A stretch of 64,000 nt of DNA from an uncultured Mycoplasmatota bacterium (GCA_900544605.1 UQVP01000002.1:17334-81333), one strand, 5' to 3'; positions 9,031-18,811 are shown, numbered from the stretch's first letter. The notes: a model not told the origin generated them from the sequence alone. Program-made: numbers and translations.

Positions 9031-10148
9031 AAAAAATATTGATAACAACCAAAACTTTAGCAATAGGTGGAGTGGAAACATCTTTAGTATTTCTAATAAA
9101 TAAATTGATTAATGACTATGAAATAGATTTATTGGTTATGGATAAAGGTGAGCTAGAAGCAAAAATTGACAAGAGAGTTAATATTATTTTGTATAATAGT
9201 TTGTTTCCTAATATAAATTTAAAGACAAAACTATATAATATAAATAAAAATATCGCAGTTAAAAAGCTATTAAAAATGTATAAAAATATGTTAAATAAAG
9301 AATATGATGTTTCTATAGCTTATTATGGCTTTGATAATTATACTGATTTAGTAGCTGCATCAGTAAAAAGTAAAAAAAAGATTATTTGGGTTCATAACGA
9401 TTTTAAAAGTGCTATAGAAACTAAAAAATTTAGGATATTATATAAATTTATGTATAAATTAATGGGAAGAAAATTTAATTATTTTGATTCCTATGTTTGT
9501 GTTTCAAAGTATGCTAAACAAAATTTTGATGATTTTTTTAATATTGATTCAAATAAAAGTATTTGTATTCATAATTATATATCTGAAAATTATGTTATAG
9601 ATTTGTCCAAACAGTCTACTAGTGTAAAACTGAATAAAGGAAATTTTAATATTATCGCTATAGGTAGATTAGTAAAATCAAAAAACTTTGATAAAATTAT
9701 AACTGTTGTTGCAGAGTTAAAAAAGAAATCGCTTCCAATTCATTTATATATACTTGGCGATGGCCCTGAATTTAACAATTTAAATGTTCTGGTTTCTAAT
9801 TATAAAGCTAGTACTTATATAAGTATGTTGGGAAATCAAATTAACCCTTATAATATATTAAAGCAAGCAGACTTATTACTTTCAATGTCGGAATTTGAAA
9901 GCTTTGGAAATATATTGATTGAAGGGCTAATATTAAATATACCATATATATCAAATATAAATTCTGGGTCTAAAGAAATCTTTGAAAATTGTACACCTAA
10001 GGGTATGGGCGTTATATGCAAAAATAGTGAAGTGAAAGATAAACTAATAGAATTTTATAATAATAAAGATTTTAAATATAATAAGTTTCAAATAAAAAAA
10101 TATAATAATGAAATAATAGATAAGATTTATGAAATTATAAAAGGATAA
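9027..10148 (+). CDS. GT4 family glycosyltransferase
   Basis: GT-B transferase that opens ILITTKTLAIGGVETSL, the GGxE(T/R) motif of GT4 enzymes. Later it has NIIAIGRLVKSKNFDKII, LYILGDGPEF and LSMSEFESFGNILIEGL (E-x7-E). It is the last gene of the operon. Its TAA lies inside a bidirectional terminator shared with the convergent polymerase gene. Specificity is unknown. Confidence 0.85.
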   Translation: MKKILITTKTLAIGGVETSLVFLINKLINDYEIDLLVMDKGELEAKIDKRVNIILYNSLFPNINLKTKLYNINKNIAVKKLLKMYKNMLNKEYDVSIAYYGFDNYTDLVAASVKSKKKIIWVHNDFKSAIETKKFRILYKFMYKLMGRKFNYFDSYVCVSKYAKQNFDDFFNIDSNKSICIHNYISENYVIDLSKQSTSVKLNKGNFNIIAIGRLVKSKNFDKIITVVAELKKKSLPIHLYILGDGPEFNNLNVLVSNYKASTYISMLGNQINPYNILKQADLLLSMSEFESFGNILIEGLILNIPYISNINSGSKEIFENCTPKGMGVICKNSEVKDKLIEFYNNKDFKYNKFQIKKYNNEIIDKIYEIIKG

Positions 10149-10171
10149 GAAAATTAATTCTTATCCTTTTT
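10140..10171. terminator. Bidirectional terminator between convergent genes
   Basis: AAAGGATAAGAA / TTCTTATCCTTT, a 12-bp stem with A- and T-runs on the two sides. Both stop codons (10146-10148 forward, 10154-10156 reverse) fall inside it. Confidence 0.9.
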
Positions 10172-11563
10172 ATTAAAGTTTTTACTTGCAAATAAAGAAG
10201 TAATAAAAATGGTGAAATATGCTACATCTTTCATATAGAAAATACTTTCTGTGTGACAAGATAATATAATAATTACAAGAAGCATAATAGAAAATAAATT
10301 TTTGTTTTTTAATAAATAATATAAAATAATTGTAAAAAATATAAGCATTCCTAGAATTCCAATTTCTGCTCCTAGTTGATAATACATATTGTGGGGGTAA
10401 AGATATCTTGATGTAGTATCAAAGCTTTTATCTTTAATATAATCACTAGCATTTTGATTTTCATATATATAATTATAAGAACCAATTCCAATTCCTAGAG
10501 TAGGATTAGATTTCATTATATTTTTTGCTACAGATTTAAAATATTTTCGACTGTTTAATGAATAATCTATATTTTCAATTAGTTGTATATCATTGCCTTG
10601 TTGATTATCGCTACTATTAGTTTGATTTGGATTTTGTTCAATACTATTGTTTCCGTTATTTGAATTATTGTCAACTTTAATTATAAAAATGTTAAAAATA
10701 GGCTTAGTGATCTTTGATAAAATGTTGGTATGTGTTTTATTGTCTATTTTATAAACAACATCTTCAAAGTATTTAGCAGTAGCGCTATATAGATAATTTT
10801 GACCAGGAATTATAAATGAAAGTAAGATCATCAAGATTATTAATATTGATATATGTTTTCTCTTTTTTATAAAGAAATAAATTATCATAATAAAATAAAC
10901 AATTAATATTATAATTTGTGATGTTCTGCAAAAAGTAAAGAAAAGGTTTAAATTTGCAAGACAGAAAGCTATAATTACTAAAGCTTTATTTATCAAATTA
11001 TTTTTTAATAGAAATAAACAATATAGAATGTTAATTAATAAATATTTATCATATATTGTTGCAATATAGAAAGTAGAGTTAATTCTTCCTCTTGCTCCAG
11101 GATATTTTTCTATACCATTTAAATTTATTCCTAATTTAAATATATATTGTAATACTCCAATAATACACACAAATATTAAAAGGTATATAATGCTATAGTT
11201 AATTATTTTTTTTTGTTTTTGTGAAAATTCAATTTGGTTTAGTATATATAGAAAGTAAATCATTAAACTAAATTTTATAAAATTAGAAACATTGTATATT
11301 TTATTGCAAATGGAAAAATTCCAAGATAGAAATAATATTACAATAAATATTAACGATAATACGCTAATAAGATTTAACTTATATTTATTTTGTCCTTTAC
11401 TATCATAGACTAAACAACCAAATAATGATATTGGTAAAATATAATTTATAATTGTTGCTAGTTTAGAAATATGTAAAAATGTATTTAATTGTTCATTACC
11501 TAACAAAGGTAATAAAATAATATTTAATATTAATAGTATAAAAGTTTTCTTAGTGATTTTCAT
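10154..11563 (-). CDS. O-antigen ligase/polymerase-like membrane protein (Wzy/WaaL type)
   Basis: A 469-residue polytopic protein with about ten helices. A large external loop around residues 290-360 contains an Asn/Ser/Gln-rich low-complexity stretch and then NSRKYFKS and PTLGIGIGSYNYIY. YPHNMYYQLGAEIGILGM follows, the P-H-N-x-Y-x-Q signature of the Wzy_C/O-antigen ligase family. It faces the transferase operon and ends in the shared terminator. It is probably the polymerase or ligase for the same glycan. Low-complexity insertion in the loop is unusual but in frame. The start at ATG 11563 has SD AGAGGTGCG. Confidence 0.75.
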   Translation of the reverse strand: MKITKKTFILLILNIILLPLLGNEQLNTFLHISKLATIINYILPISLFGCLVYDSKGQNKYKLNLISVLSLIFIVILFLSWNFSICNKIYNVSNFIKFSLMIYFLYILNQIEFSQKQKKIINYSIIYLLIFVCIIGVLQYIFKLGINLNGIEKYPGARGRINSTFYIATIYDKYLLINILYCLFLLKNNLINKALVIIAFCLANLNLFFTFCRTSQIIILIVYFIMIIYFFIKKRKHISILIILMILLSFIIPGQNYLYSATAKYFEDVVYKIDNKTHTNILSKITKPIFNIFIIKVDNNSNNGNNSIEQNPNQTNSSDNQQGNDIQLIENIDYSLNSRKYFKSVAKNIMKSNPTLGIGIGSYNYIYENQNASDYIKDKSFDTTSRYLYPHNMYYQLGAEIGILGMLIFFTIILYYLLKNKNLFSIMLLVIIILSCHTESIFYMKDVAYFTIFITSLFASKNFNKKDKN

Positions 11564-11693
11564 AACGCACCTCTTTTAAAGTATAACATAACTGATTATT
11601 AAAAACAAATATTAGTTTTTAGTTTCTGTATATTTTTGTAAAATGCAGAAAAATCAAAACTTTATTCTGTAAAGTAGGAAAATAATATTTTTT

Positions 11694-11727
11694 ATATTAT
11701 TGTAAATAATATATAACGTGTTATAAT
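11694..11727 (+). promoter_or_regulatory. Promoter with palindrome upstream of the LCP gene
   Basis: ATATTATT-GTA-AATAATAT (11694-11712) is a perfect 8-bp-arm palindrome covering the expected -35 position. The extended -10 TGTTATAAT ends at 11727, and SD AGGTGG precedes ATG 11744. The palindrome could be an operator, but AT-rich chance palindromes are common in this genome. Confidence 0.45.
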
Positions 11728-11743
11728 TAAATAGGTGGTATGA

Positions 11744-13666
11744 ATGAAAAAAAATAAAAAAATGAAATGGAATATTAGAAAAGTAGTTGGGGCAGCAACA
11801 TTACTATTTAATTTAGTGTTGACTATTCTTTTATTAGTGTTAAATGTTCTTCCAATGAAATATTTAATCCCTATCATTGTTATATTTATTGGGATAGATG
11901 CTTTAATAGTATTATTTGGTTTTATTAAAAAACTAAAGAAAAAAGGAAATATCATTTATATAGTTTTAAATGTATTGTGGTGTTTAATTTGTATATTTGG
12001 TTCCTTTTATTTATTCAAAACTATTAGTTTCATGGGAGGATTAGGGTCTTCTAATGAAAAAACAGAGAATTATTCTGTCATTGTTTTAAAGGATAGTTCT
12101 TATGAAAAAGTTGAAGATATAAAGAACAAAGAAGTTGGTATTGTTTCTTATCAAAGTGAAGGAAAAGATAAAGCAAAAGAACATTTAAGTTCTAAAGTAA
12201 GTGTTAATTACAAAGATTTTGAAACACCACAAGACTTAGAAAATGCTTTATTAGATAAAGATATCGATGTCATTATGGTTGAAGATTCTTATGTTGAAAT
12301 GTTCAAAGAGATAAATGAAGATTTCGAATCTTTAACAAAAGTTATATATACATTTTCTGTTCAGATGAAGGCGGAAGATATATCAAAAGATGTTAGTGTA
12401 ACAAAAGAACCATTCAGTATCTATATAAGTGGTATTGATACTTATGGTAAAATTAGTTCTGTATCACGTAGTGATGTTAATATGGTGGCAACAGTTAATC
12501 CTAACACTAACCAAGTATTATTGATATCAATTCCTCGTGATTATTATGTTAAATTGCACGGCACAACTGGTTATAATGATAAATTAACTCATGCCGGTAT
12601 ATATGGTGTTGATATGTCAGTTAAAACAATTGAAGATCTTCTTGGTATTAATATAAATTACTACGTTAAGGTAAATTTTAGTAGTGTTATTAAAATAGTA
12701 GATGTTTTAGGTGGTGTTGATGTATATTCTGAATATACTTTCAAATCTTATTCGGGATATAATTTTACAAAAGGATATAATCATATGAATGGTGAACAAG
12801 CTTTAGATTTTGCTCGTACACGTAAAGCATTTGCGTCAGGAGATAGACAAAGAGGTAAAAATCAACAAGCTGTTATAGAAGCATTAATTAGAAAATGTTC
12901 TAGTGCTTCAGTTATAACTAAATATAGTTCATTATTAGATAGTTTAAGCGGAAGTTTTCAAACTAATATGAGTACTAAAGAAATTACTTCTTTAGCTAAA
13001 TATCAGTTAGATAAAATGCCAGAATGGACTGTAAAATCAATTTCATTAGATGGTGGAGATTCATATAATTATACATATAGTTATGGACGATCTAAATCAT
13101 ATGTAATGACACCTTATGAATCAAGCATTAAAGAAGCACAACAAGCATTATCAGAAATATTAGGTGGTGCTGTTCAAGAAAGTTCTTATAGTAAAGTTTC
13201 AAATGTTAAAACACCAAGTACAAATAAAAATTCTAATAGTAATTTGTCTACAAATAATAGTAGAGATAATCAGGTATCAACAGAACCAACAATAAAACTA
13301 AGTAGTGATGATATTACTATAGAAGTAGGAGAAATAACTACTTTAACAGCAACTGTGACAAATAGTAAGGAAAGCGTTAGTTGGTCATCTAGTGATACTA
13401 GTGTTGCTAGTGTAAGTAATGGAAAAATAACACCAATAAGAGCAGGAACAGTTACTATTACTGCAAAAGTTGGAAATAAATCTGCTACTTGTATTGTTCG
13501 TATTAATAAGAAACAAGAAGAGAAAAATCCTCTTCAGCCAATATTACCAAGTGAAGAAGAAAAAATTACAGGAGAAAATGGTAGTTCAAGCAATAATGAA
13601 AAAAATACAGAAAGTGAAACTACAAATTCTTCAAATGAAAAAAATAATGAAGATACTCAAAGTTAA
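11744..13666 (+). CDS. LytR-CpsA-Psr (LCP) protein with Ig-like tail
   Basis: LCP phosphotransferases attach teichoic acid or capsule to peptidoglycan outside the membrane. Three N-terminal helices (about 12-95) are followed by a periplasmic-binding-like segment (about 105-210, with IKNKEVGIVSYQSEG). The LCP domain is at about 222-430: SGIDTYGK, RSDVNMVATVNP, SIPRDYYVKL and ALDFARTRKAFASGDRQRG, which hold the conserved Asp and Arg residues. An Asn/Ser linker, a BIG_2 Ig-like domain (about 522-587) and a low-complexity tail complete it. The extra C-terminal domains make it longer than typical LCP proteins. Position beside the glycan genes suggests it anchors their product. Confidence 0.9.
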   Translation: MKKNKKMKWNIRKVVGAATLLFNLVLTILLLVLNVLPMKYLIPIIVIFIGIDALIVLFGFIKKLKKKGNIIYIVLNVLWCLICIFGSFYLFKTISFMGGLGSSNEKTENYSVIVLKDSSYEKVEDIKNKEVGIVSYQSEGKDKAKEHLSSKVSVNYKDFETPQDLENALLDKDIDVIMVEDSYVEMFKEINEDFESLTKVIYTFSVQMKAEDISKDVSVTKEPFSIYISGIDTYGKISSVSRSDVNMVATVNPNTNQVLLISIPRDYYVKLHGTTGYNDKLTHAGIYGVDMSVKTIEDLLGININYYVKVNFSSVIKIVDVLGGVDVYSEYTFKSYSGYNFTKGYNHMNGEQALDFARTRKAFASGDRQRGKNQQAVIEALIRKCSSASVITKYSSLLDSLSGSFQTNMSTKEITSLAKYQLDKMPEWTVKSISLDGGDSYNYTYSYGRSKSYVMTPYESSIKEAQQALSEILGGAVQESSYSKVSNVKTPSTNKNSNSNLSTNNSRDNQVSTEPTIKLSSDDITIEVGEITTLTATVTNSKESVSWSSSDTSVASVSNGKITPIRAGTVTITAKVGNKSATCIVRINKKQEEKNPLQPILPSEEEKITGENGSSSNNEKNTESETTNSSNEKNNEDTQS

Positions 13667-13682
13667 GTTGAGTATTTTTTTT
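13653..13682 (+). terminator. Terminator overlapping the LCP stop codon
   Basis: ATACTCAA / TTGAGTAT stem followed by about eight T. The TAA at 13664-13666 lies in the loop. Confidence 0.9.
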
Positions 13683-13790
13683 AACATTAACTATAATTTT
13701 TATACTTTTTTTGATGTGTAAAATTGAATTATATTGATCTTAATTCTTGTTTCTTATGTGCTTATATGTTATTATATTATTGGTGATATA

Positions 13791-14261
13791 ATGACAAAGG
13801 TTCTTTTTATTTCAAGTACTGGTGGACATTTAGACGAAATGTTACAGTTAAAAGAAATGTTTAAAAAATATGATTTTCATATTATAACAGAAAAAACAAA
13901 ATCAAATATGGGATTAAAAACTAAATATCCACACAGGGTTAATTATTTAGTTTATGGAACAAAAGATCATAAATTAACTTATCCTTTTAAATTATTATAT
14001 AATTGTTTTAAATCTTTATTTCTATATATTAAAATTAGACCAAAATTTATTATAACAACAGGAGCTCATACTGCAGGTCCTATGTGTTGTATAGGAAAAT
14101 TATTTGGTTCAAAAATTATTTTTATTGAATCTTTTGCCAACATACACACTAAAACTATAACAGGAAGACTTGTATATAAATTTGCTGATTTATTTATTGT
14201 GCAATGGGAAAGTATGTTAGAATTATATCCTAATGCTGTTTATGGAGGTTGGATTTTTTAA
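13791..14261 (+). CDS. Alg14/PssD-like glycosyltransferase subunit
   Basis: A 156-residue acceptor-side partner of a split GT28-type transferase. VLFISSTGGHLDEMLQL at the N-terminus is the glycine-rich G-G-H motif of Alg14/PssD/EpsE. IITTGAHTAGPMC and FIESFANI complete the signature. The start at ATG 13791 is chosen over an upstream in-frame ATG (13734) because GGTGAT precedes it and the family N-terminus begins here. TAATG overlap with the next gene points to translational coupling. It probably recruits the catalytic partner to the membrane. Confidence 0.87.
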   Translation: MTKVLFISSTGGHLDEMLQLKEMFKKYDFHIITEKTKSNMGLKTKYPHRVNYLVYGTKDHKLTYPFKLLYNCFKSLFLYIKIRPKFIITTGAHTAGPMCCIGKLFGSKIIFIESFANIHTKTITGRLVYKFADLFIVQWESMLELYPNAVYGGWIF

Positions 14262-14743
14262 TGATATTGGTAACACTAGGTACTCAGGACAAGCCATTTA
14301 CGAGATTGCTTGATGCTGTACAAGAACAAATTAATAAAGGAAATATAAAAGATAGAGTGGTAGTTCAAGCGGGATGCACAACTTATAATAGCAGTGATAT
14401 GGAAATATTTGATTTAATTCCTAAAGATGATTTTGAAAAATTAATAAGTGAATGTGATTTATTAATCACACATGGTGGCGTTTCTTCAATTTTAACAGGA
14501 TTAAAAAATAATAAGAAAGTAATTGCAGCAGCGAGATTAAAACAATATGGTGAACATACCAATGATCATCAATTACAAATTATTGAAAATTTTACTAAAA
14601 GTGGATATATATTAAGTGTAGATGATTTTGCAGATTTAGGTAAAATTATAAAAAAAGCAAAAAATTTTAAACCAAAAAAATATAAGAGTAATACTAAAAA
14701 TATGGTTAAATTAATAGAAAATTTTATAGATAGCTATAATTAA
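14261..14743 (+). CDS. Alg13/PssE-like glycosyltransferase catalytic subunit
   Basis: A 160-residue GT28 C-terminal-domain protein. It begins MILVTLGTQDKPFTRLLD and has LITHGGVSSILTGL and AARLKQYGEHTNDHQLQI, the UDP-sugar-binding loops of Alg13, PssE and Cps14G. ATG 14261 overlaps the previous TAA by one base, with SD GGAGG upstream. With the Alg14-like protein it should form one two-subunit transferase that adds the second sugar to a lipid-linked sugar in surface glycan assembly. Confidence 0.87.
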   Translation: MILVTLGTQDKPFTRLLDAVQEQINKGNIKDRVVVQAGCTTYNSSDMEIFDLIPKDDFEKLISECDLLITHGGVSSILTGLKNNKKVIAAARLKQYGEHTNDHQLQIIENFTKSGYILSVDDFADLGKIIKKAKNFKPKKYKSNTKNMVKLIENFIDSYN

Positions 14744-14775
14744 ATTTTTCTATTATTATTGAAAGAGGTGTGGGT

Positions 14776-17328
14776 ATGAGTAAAAACTTCAAAAAAATCT
14801 TAATTCTTTTTTTAACTTTATTTTTATTCTATTTTGCAATAGGATTAGTTTTTTCTTATTTTTTAAATACTCTTGATTATTATAATATTTTTTTTGGATC
14901 TGATAGTAATCGTGTCTTTATTGATTTAACAGTAAGAGTAGCTAATCATTATAGAACTAGTGTTCATCCGTTGTTTGTTATTTTATTTCAACCATTAGTT
15001 AAAATACTTAACTTTGGTTTAAATAATAGTATTTTATCATCTCTAGCACTTCAAAGTTTTTTCAATGCTGGTTCTCTAACTATAATTTATTTGTTTTTAG
15101 AAAAGATAAATTTAAATAATAAAGTAAAAAAATCTCTATTTTTAATAATGACTATTTCCTTTGGGCAGATAGTTTACTCTGCAACCTTGGAAACTTACCC
15201 ATTTGCGCAATTCTTTTTAATTTTATTGTTTTATTTTGCATATTGTAAAAAAGATAAAACTTTGTTGCTTAGAGATTATATTATCTTTACTCTATTAGGT
15301 GTAGGTTGCTTATCTGTAACTTTAACAAATTATTTTGTATATTTATTAGTAATGTTTTATATAATATTTTTTAATGATAAATCCGGTAAAAAAATAATTA
15401 ATAAATTAAGCATATTATTTTTGTGTATTTTGGCTTCTTTTGGAATAACTGTTGTTTTATCTGAGTTACAAGCTGTTTTATTTCCAGATTCTAGTCTATT
15501 CTTCTTAGATAATTTAAAAGCTATATTTATGCATTCATCTGAAGAACTTAACTATGTAGAAAAGTTTTCTTTGCTTTCTGTAGTAAGACAGATAAAAACA
15601 GTTTTCTCGTATAGTTTTATATCTCCAAAAGTTGGTTTGATATTTGATGAAACTAATATGGTACTAAATTTTGATTCAATGTATTTTATAAATAAATTAA
15701 TTGTTATTTTTACTATTTTATTAATAGGAATATTGATAGTTAATTTTGTAAAAAAAGAAAAAAGAAATTTAATGAAACATAGTTTTTTTCTTCTTTTAAT
15801 AGTTAGTTTTGCGTTTAATTTTTGTTTACATCTTTTTTATGGTAATAATGAAGGTTTCCTTTATATTTTACATTATCAATTTCTTTTAATTTTAATTACT
15901 GCTTACTTAATACAATTCGTTGATAAAAAGTATCAAAAATTTAGTGAAATTGTTTTGCTTACCTTTTTAATGCTAGAACTTATTTTAAATTCAATATCGG
16001 TATTTAAAATGTTTGATTTATTAAAAAATGTATATGAGATTAGAATGAATATTGATTTAGTATTACTTATAATTTATATAATTTGTAGTTATATTATAAT
16101 TTGTTTAGCAGGTATCCCTAAAAAGTGGAAAATAGCTTCGTGTATAATTTTGACTGTGATTTTGGCTTTTACATTTAATAAGATAGATTATACTTTAAAA
16201 ACAAAAAATGAAATGTTGAATTATATAGATGCCACATATGAAAAACAATATGATTTATATTCAAATCAACTTGAAAAACTAAAAAACGAGTATAATGTAA
16301 ATGTTGCTTACAATAATAGTGATAAATTATACTTGTTTGGCATGGGAAACAGAAAAAAATTACTTTACACCAATGGAATATTATATGATTTAAAAAATAA
16401 AACAATTTTATATAACTTTTATCCTATAGGTGAAATGATAATTCCAAATATGTATACAGTATCTTTAAAAGATAAAAATGGAAATAAATATGTTATATAT
16501 GAAAATGAAGATGGTATCTATTTAAAAACAAATGATGAAGATAAGGTAAGTTTGGATGATAGTGAGAAAATTAATTTACCAGATTTTAATAATTTTAAAT
16601 ATTCTGAAATTTTGAAAGTACTGCATCAAGAAATTTTATTTAATATAGATAATAATGAATTAAAACCTAATATACTAGTGTATGATAATGGTTGGTATCG
16701 CGATGCGATGATGGGTGCGATGGTACTTGAAAAAACCTTTAATTTGAATTTAATTAAACCTTGGGTTGATAGAATTAATAATATATATGATGAACAAAAC
16801 GGAACAAAAGAAGCTGACAATTTAGGAGAACTTTTATATTTGATATCAGTGACAAATAGTAGTAATCCAATTATAAATGAAATTTTTTCTGAAGTAGAAA
16901 GAATAAAAAATGAAAATAATACAAACTATATAATAGGATCCACAGATAATCAAATTTTAGCATACTATCCAACAGCAGTTTTAAAGTTTGCTTTAGAAAG
17001 AGGAAATTATGATGCTTTTGTTGAGCTACCTAAAGAATATGATAATTATACTAGTTTAGTGTGGTTTTATGATAAAGATAAAAATATCAATGCTGATATT
17101 GATGATATTCAATTTCCTTATTTAGGATGGGCTAGATATCATACGAACAAAAAGAGCAACTTATATATTTGCGATAGTTTATATCCACTTAGTTATGAAA
17201 AAAATGCTGCTTTTGCTGATTATAAAAAATTAGATGAAAATATTAATTTTTATAAAGAAAACAGTATCTCACCAACTCACGTATGGGATGCTGCCGAGAA
17301 ATTTTTGCTTTTATACGAGGTACAATAA
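14776..17328 (+). CDS. GT-C-like membrane protein with large extracellular domain
   Basis: The first ~470 residues have about 11-12 membrane helices. YRTSVHPLFVILFQPL in an early loop recalls GT-C transferases that use polyprenyl-phosphate sugars. The last ~380 residues are hydrophilic and predicted outside. They carry VYDNGWYRDAMMGAMVLEK and, near the end, SPTHVWDAAEKFLLLYE, which resemble helices of an alpha/alpha-barrel glycosidase or epimerase fold. ATG 14776 is preferred over GTG 14770 because AGAGGTG then sits 5 nt upstream. The next gene starts 1 bp later. I do not recognise the family by name; the GT-C reading is inference. Confidence 0.6.
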   Translation: MSKNFKKILILFLTLFLFYFAIGLVFSYFLNTLDYYNIFFGSDSNRVFIDLTVRVANHYRTSVHPLFVILFQPLVKILNFGLNNSILSSLALQSFFNAGSLTIIYLFLEKINLNNKVKKSLFLIMTISFGQIVYSATLETYPFAQFFLILLFYFAYCKKDKTLLLRDYIIFTLLGVGCLSVTLTNYFVYLLVMFYIIFFNDKSGKKIINKLSILFLCILASFGITVVLSELQAVLFPDSSLFFLDNLKAIFMHSSEELNYVEKFSLLSVVRQIKTVFSYSFISPKVGLIFDETNMVLNFDSMYFINKLIVIFTILLIGILIVNFVKKEKRNLMKHSFFLLLIVSFAFNFCLHLFYGNNEGFLYILHYQFLLILITAYLIQFVDKKYQKFSEIVLLTFLMLELILNSISVFKMFDLLKNVYEIRMNIDLVLLIIYIICSYIIICLAGIPKKWKIASCIILTVILAFTFNKIDYTLKTKNEMLNYIDATYEKQYDLYSNQLEKLKNEYNVNVAYNNSDKLYLFGMGNRKKLLYTNGILYDLKNKTILYNFYPIGEMIIPNMYTVSLKDKNGNKYVIYENEDGIYLKTNDEDKVSLDDSEKINLPDFNNFKYSEILKVLHQEILFNIDNNELKPNILVYDNGWYRDAMMGAMVLEKTFNLNLIKPWVDRINNIYDEQNGTKEADNLGELLYLISVTNSSNPIINEIFSEVERIKNENNTNYIIGSTDNQILAYYPTAVLKFALERGNYDAFVELPKEYDNYTSLVWFYDKDKNINADIDDIQFPYLGWARYHTNKKSNLYICDSLYPLSYEKNAAFADYKKLDENINFYKENSISPTHVWDAAEKFLLLYEVQ

Positions 17329-17329
17329 T

Positions 17330-17881
17330 ATGAATGTTTATGATTTCGATAAAACTATTTATAGAGGAGATAGTAGTATAGATTTTATTTTATATTTAAC
17401 TAAAAAACATCCATCATTATTAAAATACTATCCAAAAATTTTTTATACATTTATTAAATATAAGTTAAAAAAGTGCCCTAAAATTGAGTTTAAAAGTAGT
17501 TTTTTTATGATGATTAAGGATATAAATTTAAAAAAAGAAATTAATTTATTTTGGAATGAAAATATTAATAAAATTAAACCATGGTATTTAGAAAATAAGA
17601 AAGCAAGTGATTTAATTATTTCAGCTTCTCCATTGTTTTTAGTAACAAAAGCATGTGAAATATTAAATGTTAAATGCATTGCTTCAGAAGTTGATGAAAG
17701 AACTGGTAAATATATTAATAACTTCTATGGTGAAGAAAAAGTAAAACAATTTAAGAAAATATATCAAAATAAGCAGATAAACAAATTCTATTCTGATTCT
17801 GTAAGTGATATATATTTAGCCAAAATAGCAAAACAAAGTTATTTAGTAAAAGGAAATAAAATTAGAAAGTGGGAGATATAA
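17330..17881 (+). CDS. HAD-IB family phosphatase
   Basis: A 183-residue HAD hydrolase. VYDFDKTIYRGDSSIDF holds the nucleophile motif D-x-D-K-T. IISASPLFLV is motif II (Ser). YSDSVSDIYLAK is the motif IV Asp pair. The start is ATG 17330, not the long upstream in-frame extension, because the motif I strand begins at residue 2. It lies 1 bp after the GT-C gene and 1 bp before the UbiA gene. In this setting it may remove the 5-phosphate from a polyprenyl-phosphoryl-phosphoribose; that substrate is inferred from context. Confidence 0.8.
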   Translation: MNVYDFDKTIYRGDSSIDFILYLTKKHPSLLKYYPKIFYTFIKYKLKKCPKIEFKSSFFMMIKDINLKKEINLFWNENINKIKPWYLENKKASDLIISASPLFLVTKACEILNVKCIASEVDERTGKYINNFYGEEKVKQFKKIYQNKQINKFYSDSVSDIYLAKIAKQSYLVKGNKIRKWEI

Positions 17882-17882
17882 G

Positions 17883-18728
17883 ATGAAAGAATATATTAAA
17901 TTAATGCGACCAAAGCATTATATAAAGAATTTATTAATTTTTATTCCACTAATTTTCAGTTCAAATTTATTTAATTTATCTATTTTAAAAAATAATATAT
18001 TAGGTTTTGTTTGCTTTTCTTTATTAGCTTCAATTGTTTATATAATTAATGATATCAATGATTGTGAAAGCGATAAAAAGCATCCTATAAAGAAAAATAG
18101 ACCAATAGCAGCAGGAAAAGTATCAAAAACGCAAGCTGTCATTTTAGCAATATTTTTAATTTTAATTATTGTATCGATTTATCTTTTAGGAAGAATAAAT
18201 ATAATTTCAAGTATACTTTTAGTATTATATTTGTTGTTGAATATCTTGTATTCGTTAGGATTAAAAAATATTCCGATTTTAGATGTTTTAATACTAGTTA
18301 GTGGCTTTGTTATTAGAGTTATATATGGTTCTTTAATAACTAATGTTATTACTTCAAATTGGTTATATTTAACAATTATTTCATTTTCATTTTATCTTGG
18401 CTTTGGAAAAAGAAGAAATGAAATTTTAAAGAATAAATCAAATAGTAGAAAAGTATTAATGTATTACAACAAAGATTTTTTAGATAAAGTTATGTATATG
18501 TTTTTAGGTTTATTTATTGCATTTTATTCTCTATGGTCAATTAGTGTTTCATCACCATATATGATTTATACAATATTTTGGGTAATTACAATTTCTCTTA
18601 AGTATTCTTTGGACATAGAAGGGGAATCCTTTGGCGATCCTGTTGATGTCTTGACGAATGATAAAACTTTAATAGTACTATGTGGTCTTTATGGACTAAC
18701 CATATTTGCACTACTATATATATTATGA
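17883..18728 (+). CDS. UbiA-type polyprenyl-phosphate phosphoribosyltransferase (DPPR synthase-like)
   Basis: An integral-membrane UbiA prenyltransferase with about eight or nine helices. The N-terminal LMRPKHYIKNLLIFIPL, the first Asp motif NDINDCESDKKHP and the C-terminal SLDIEGESFGDPVDVLTNDKTL match decaprenyl-phosphate 5-phosphoribosyltransferases (Rv3806c type), not quinone or haem enzymes. The expected reaction joins polyprenyl phosphate and PRPP. The HAD phosphatase and GT-C gene upstream form a tight operon, consistent with making and then using a lipid-linked pentose donor. Confidence 0.82.
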   Translation: MKEYIKLMRPKHYIKNLLIFIPLIFSSNLFNLSILKNNILGFVCFSLLASIVYIINDINDCESDKKHPIKKNRPIAAGKVSKTQAVILAIFLILIIVSIYLLGRINIISSILLVLYLLLNILYSLGLKNIPILDVLILVSGFVIRVIYGSLITNVITSNWLYLTIISFSFYLGFGKRRNEILKNKSNSRKVLMYYNKDFLDKVMYMFLGLFIAFYSLWSISVSSPYMIYTIFWVITISLKYSLDIEGESFGDPVDVLTNDKTLIVLCGLYGLTIFALLYIL

Positions 18729-18811
18729 TTAACAGTTTAAACAAATAATAAAACTCTAAAAAAAGATTAAAAATTTGCGGAAAATTATATAATTTAATTG
18801 GTGATAAAAAA

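Noticed and set aside
13470..13721. 83-aa forward ORF overlapping the LCP tail
   Set aside because: Out-of-frame low-complexity shadow without SD.
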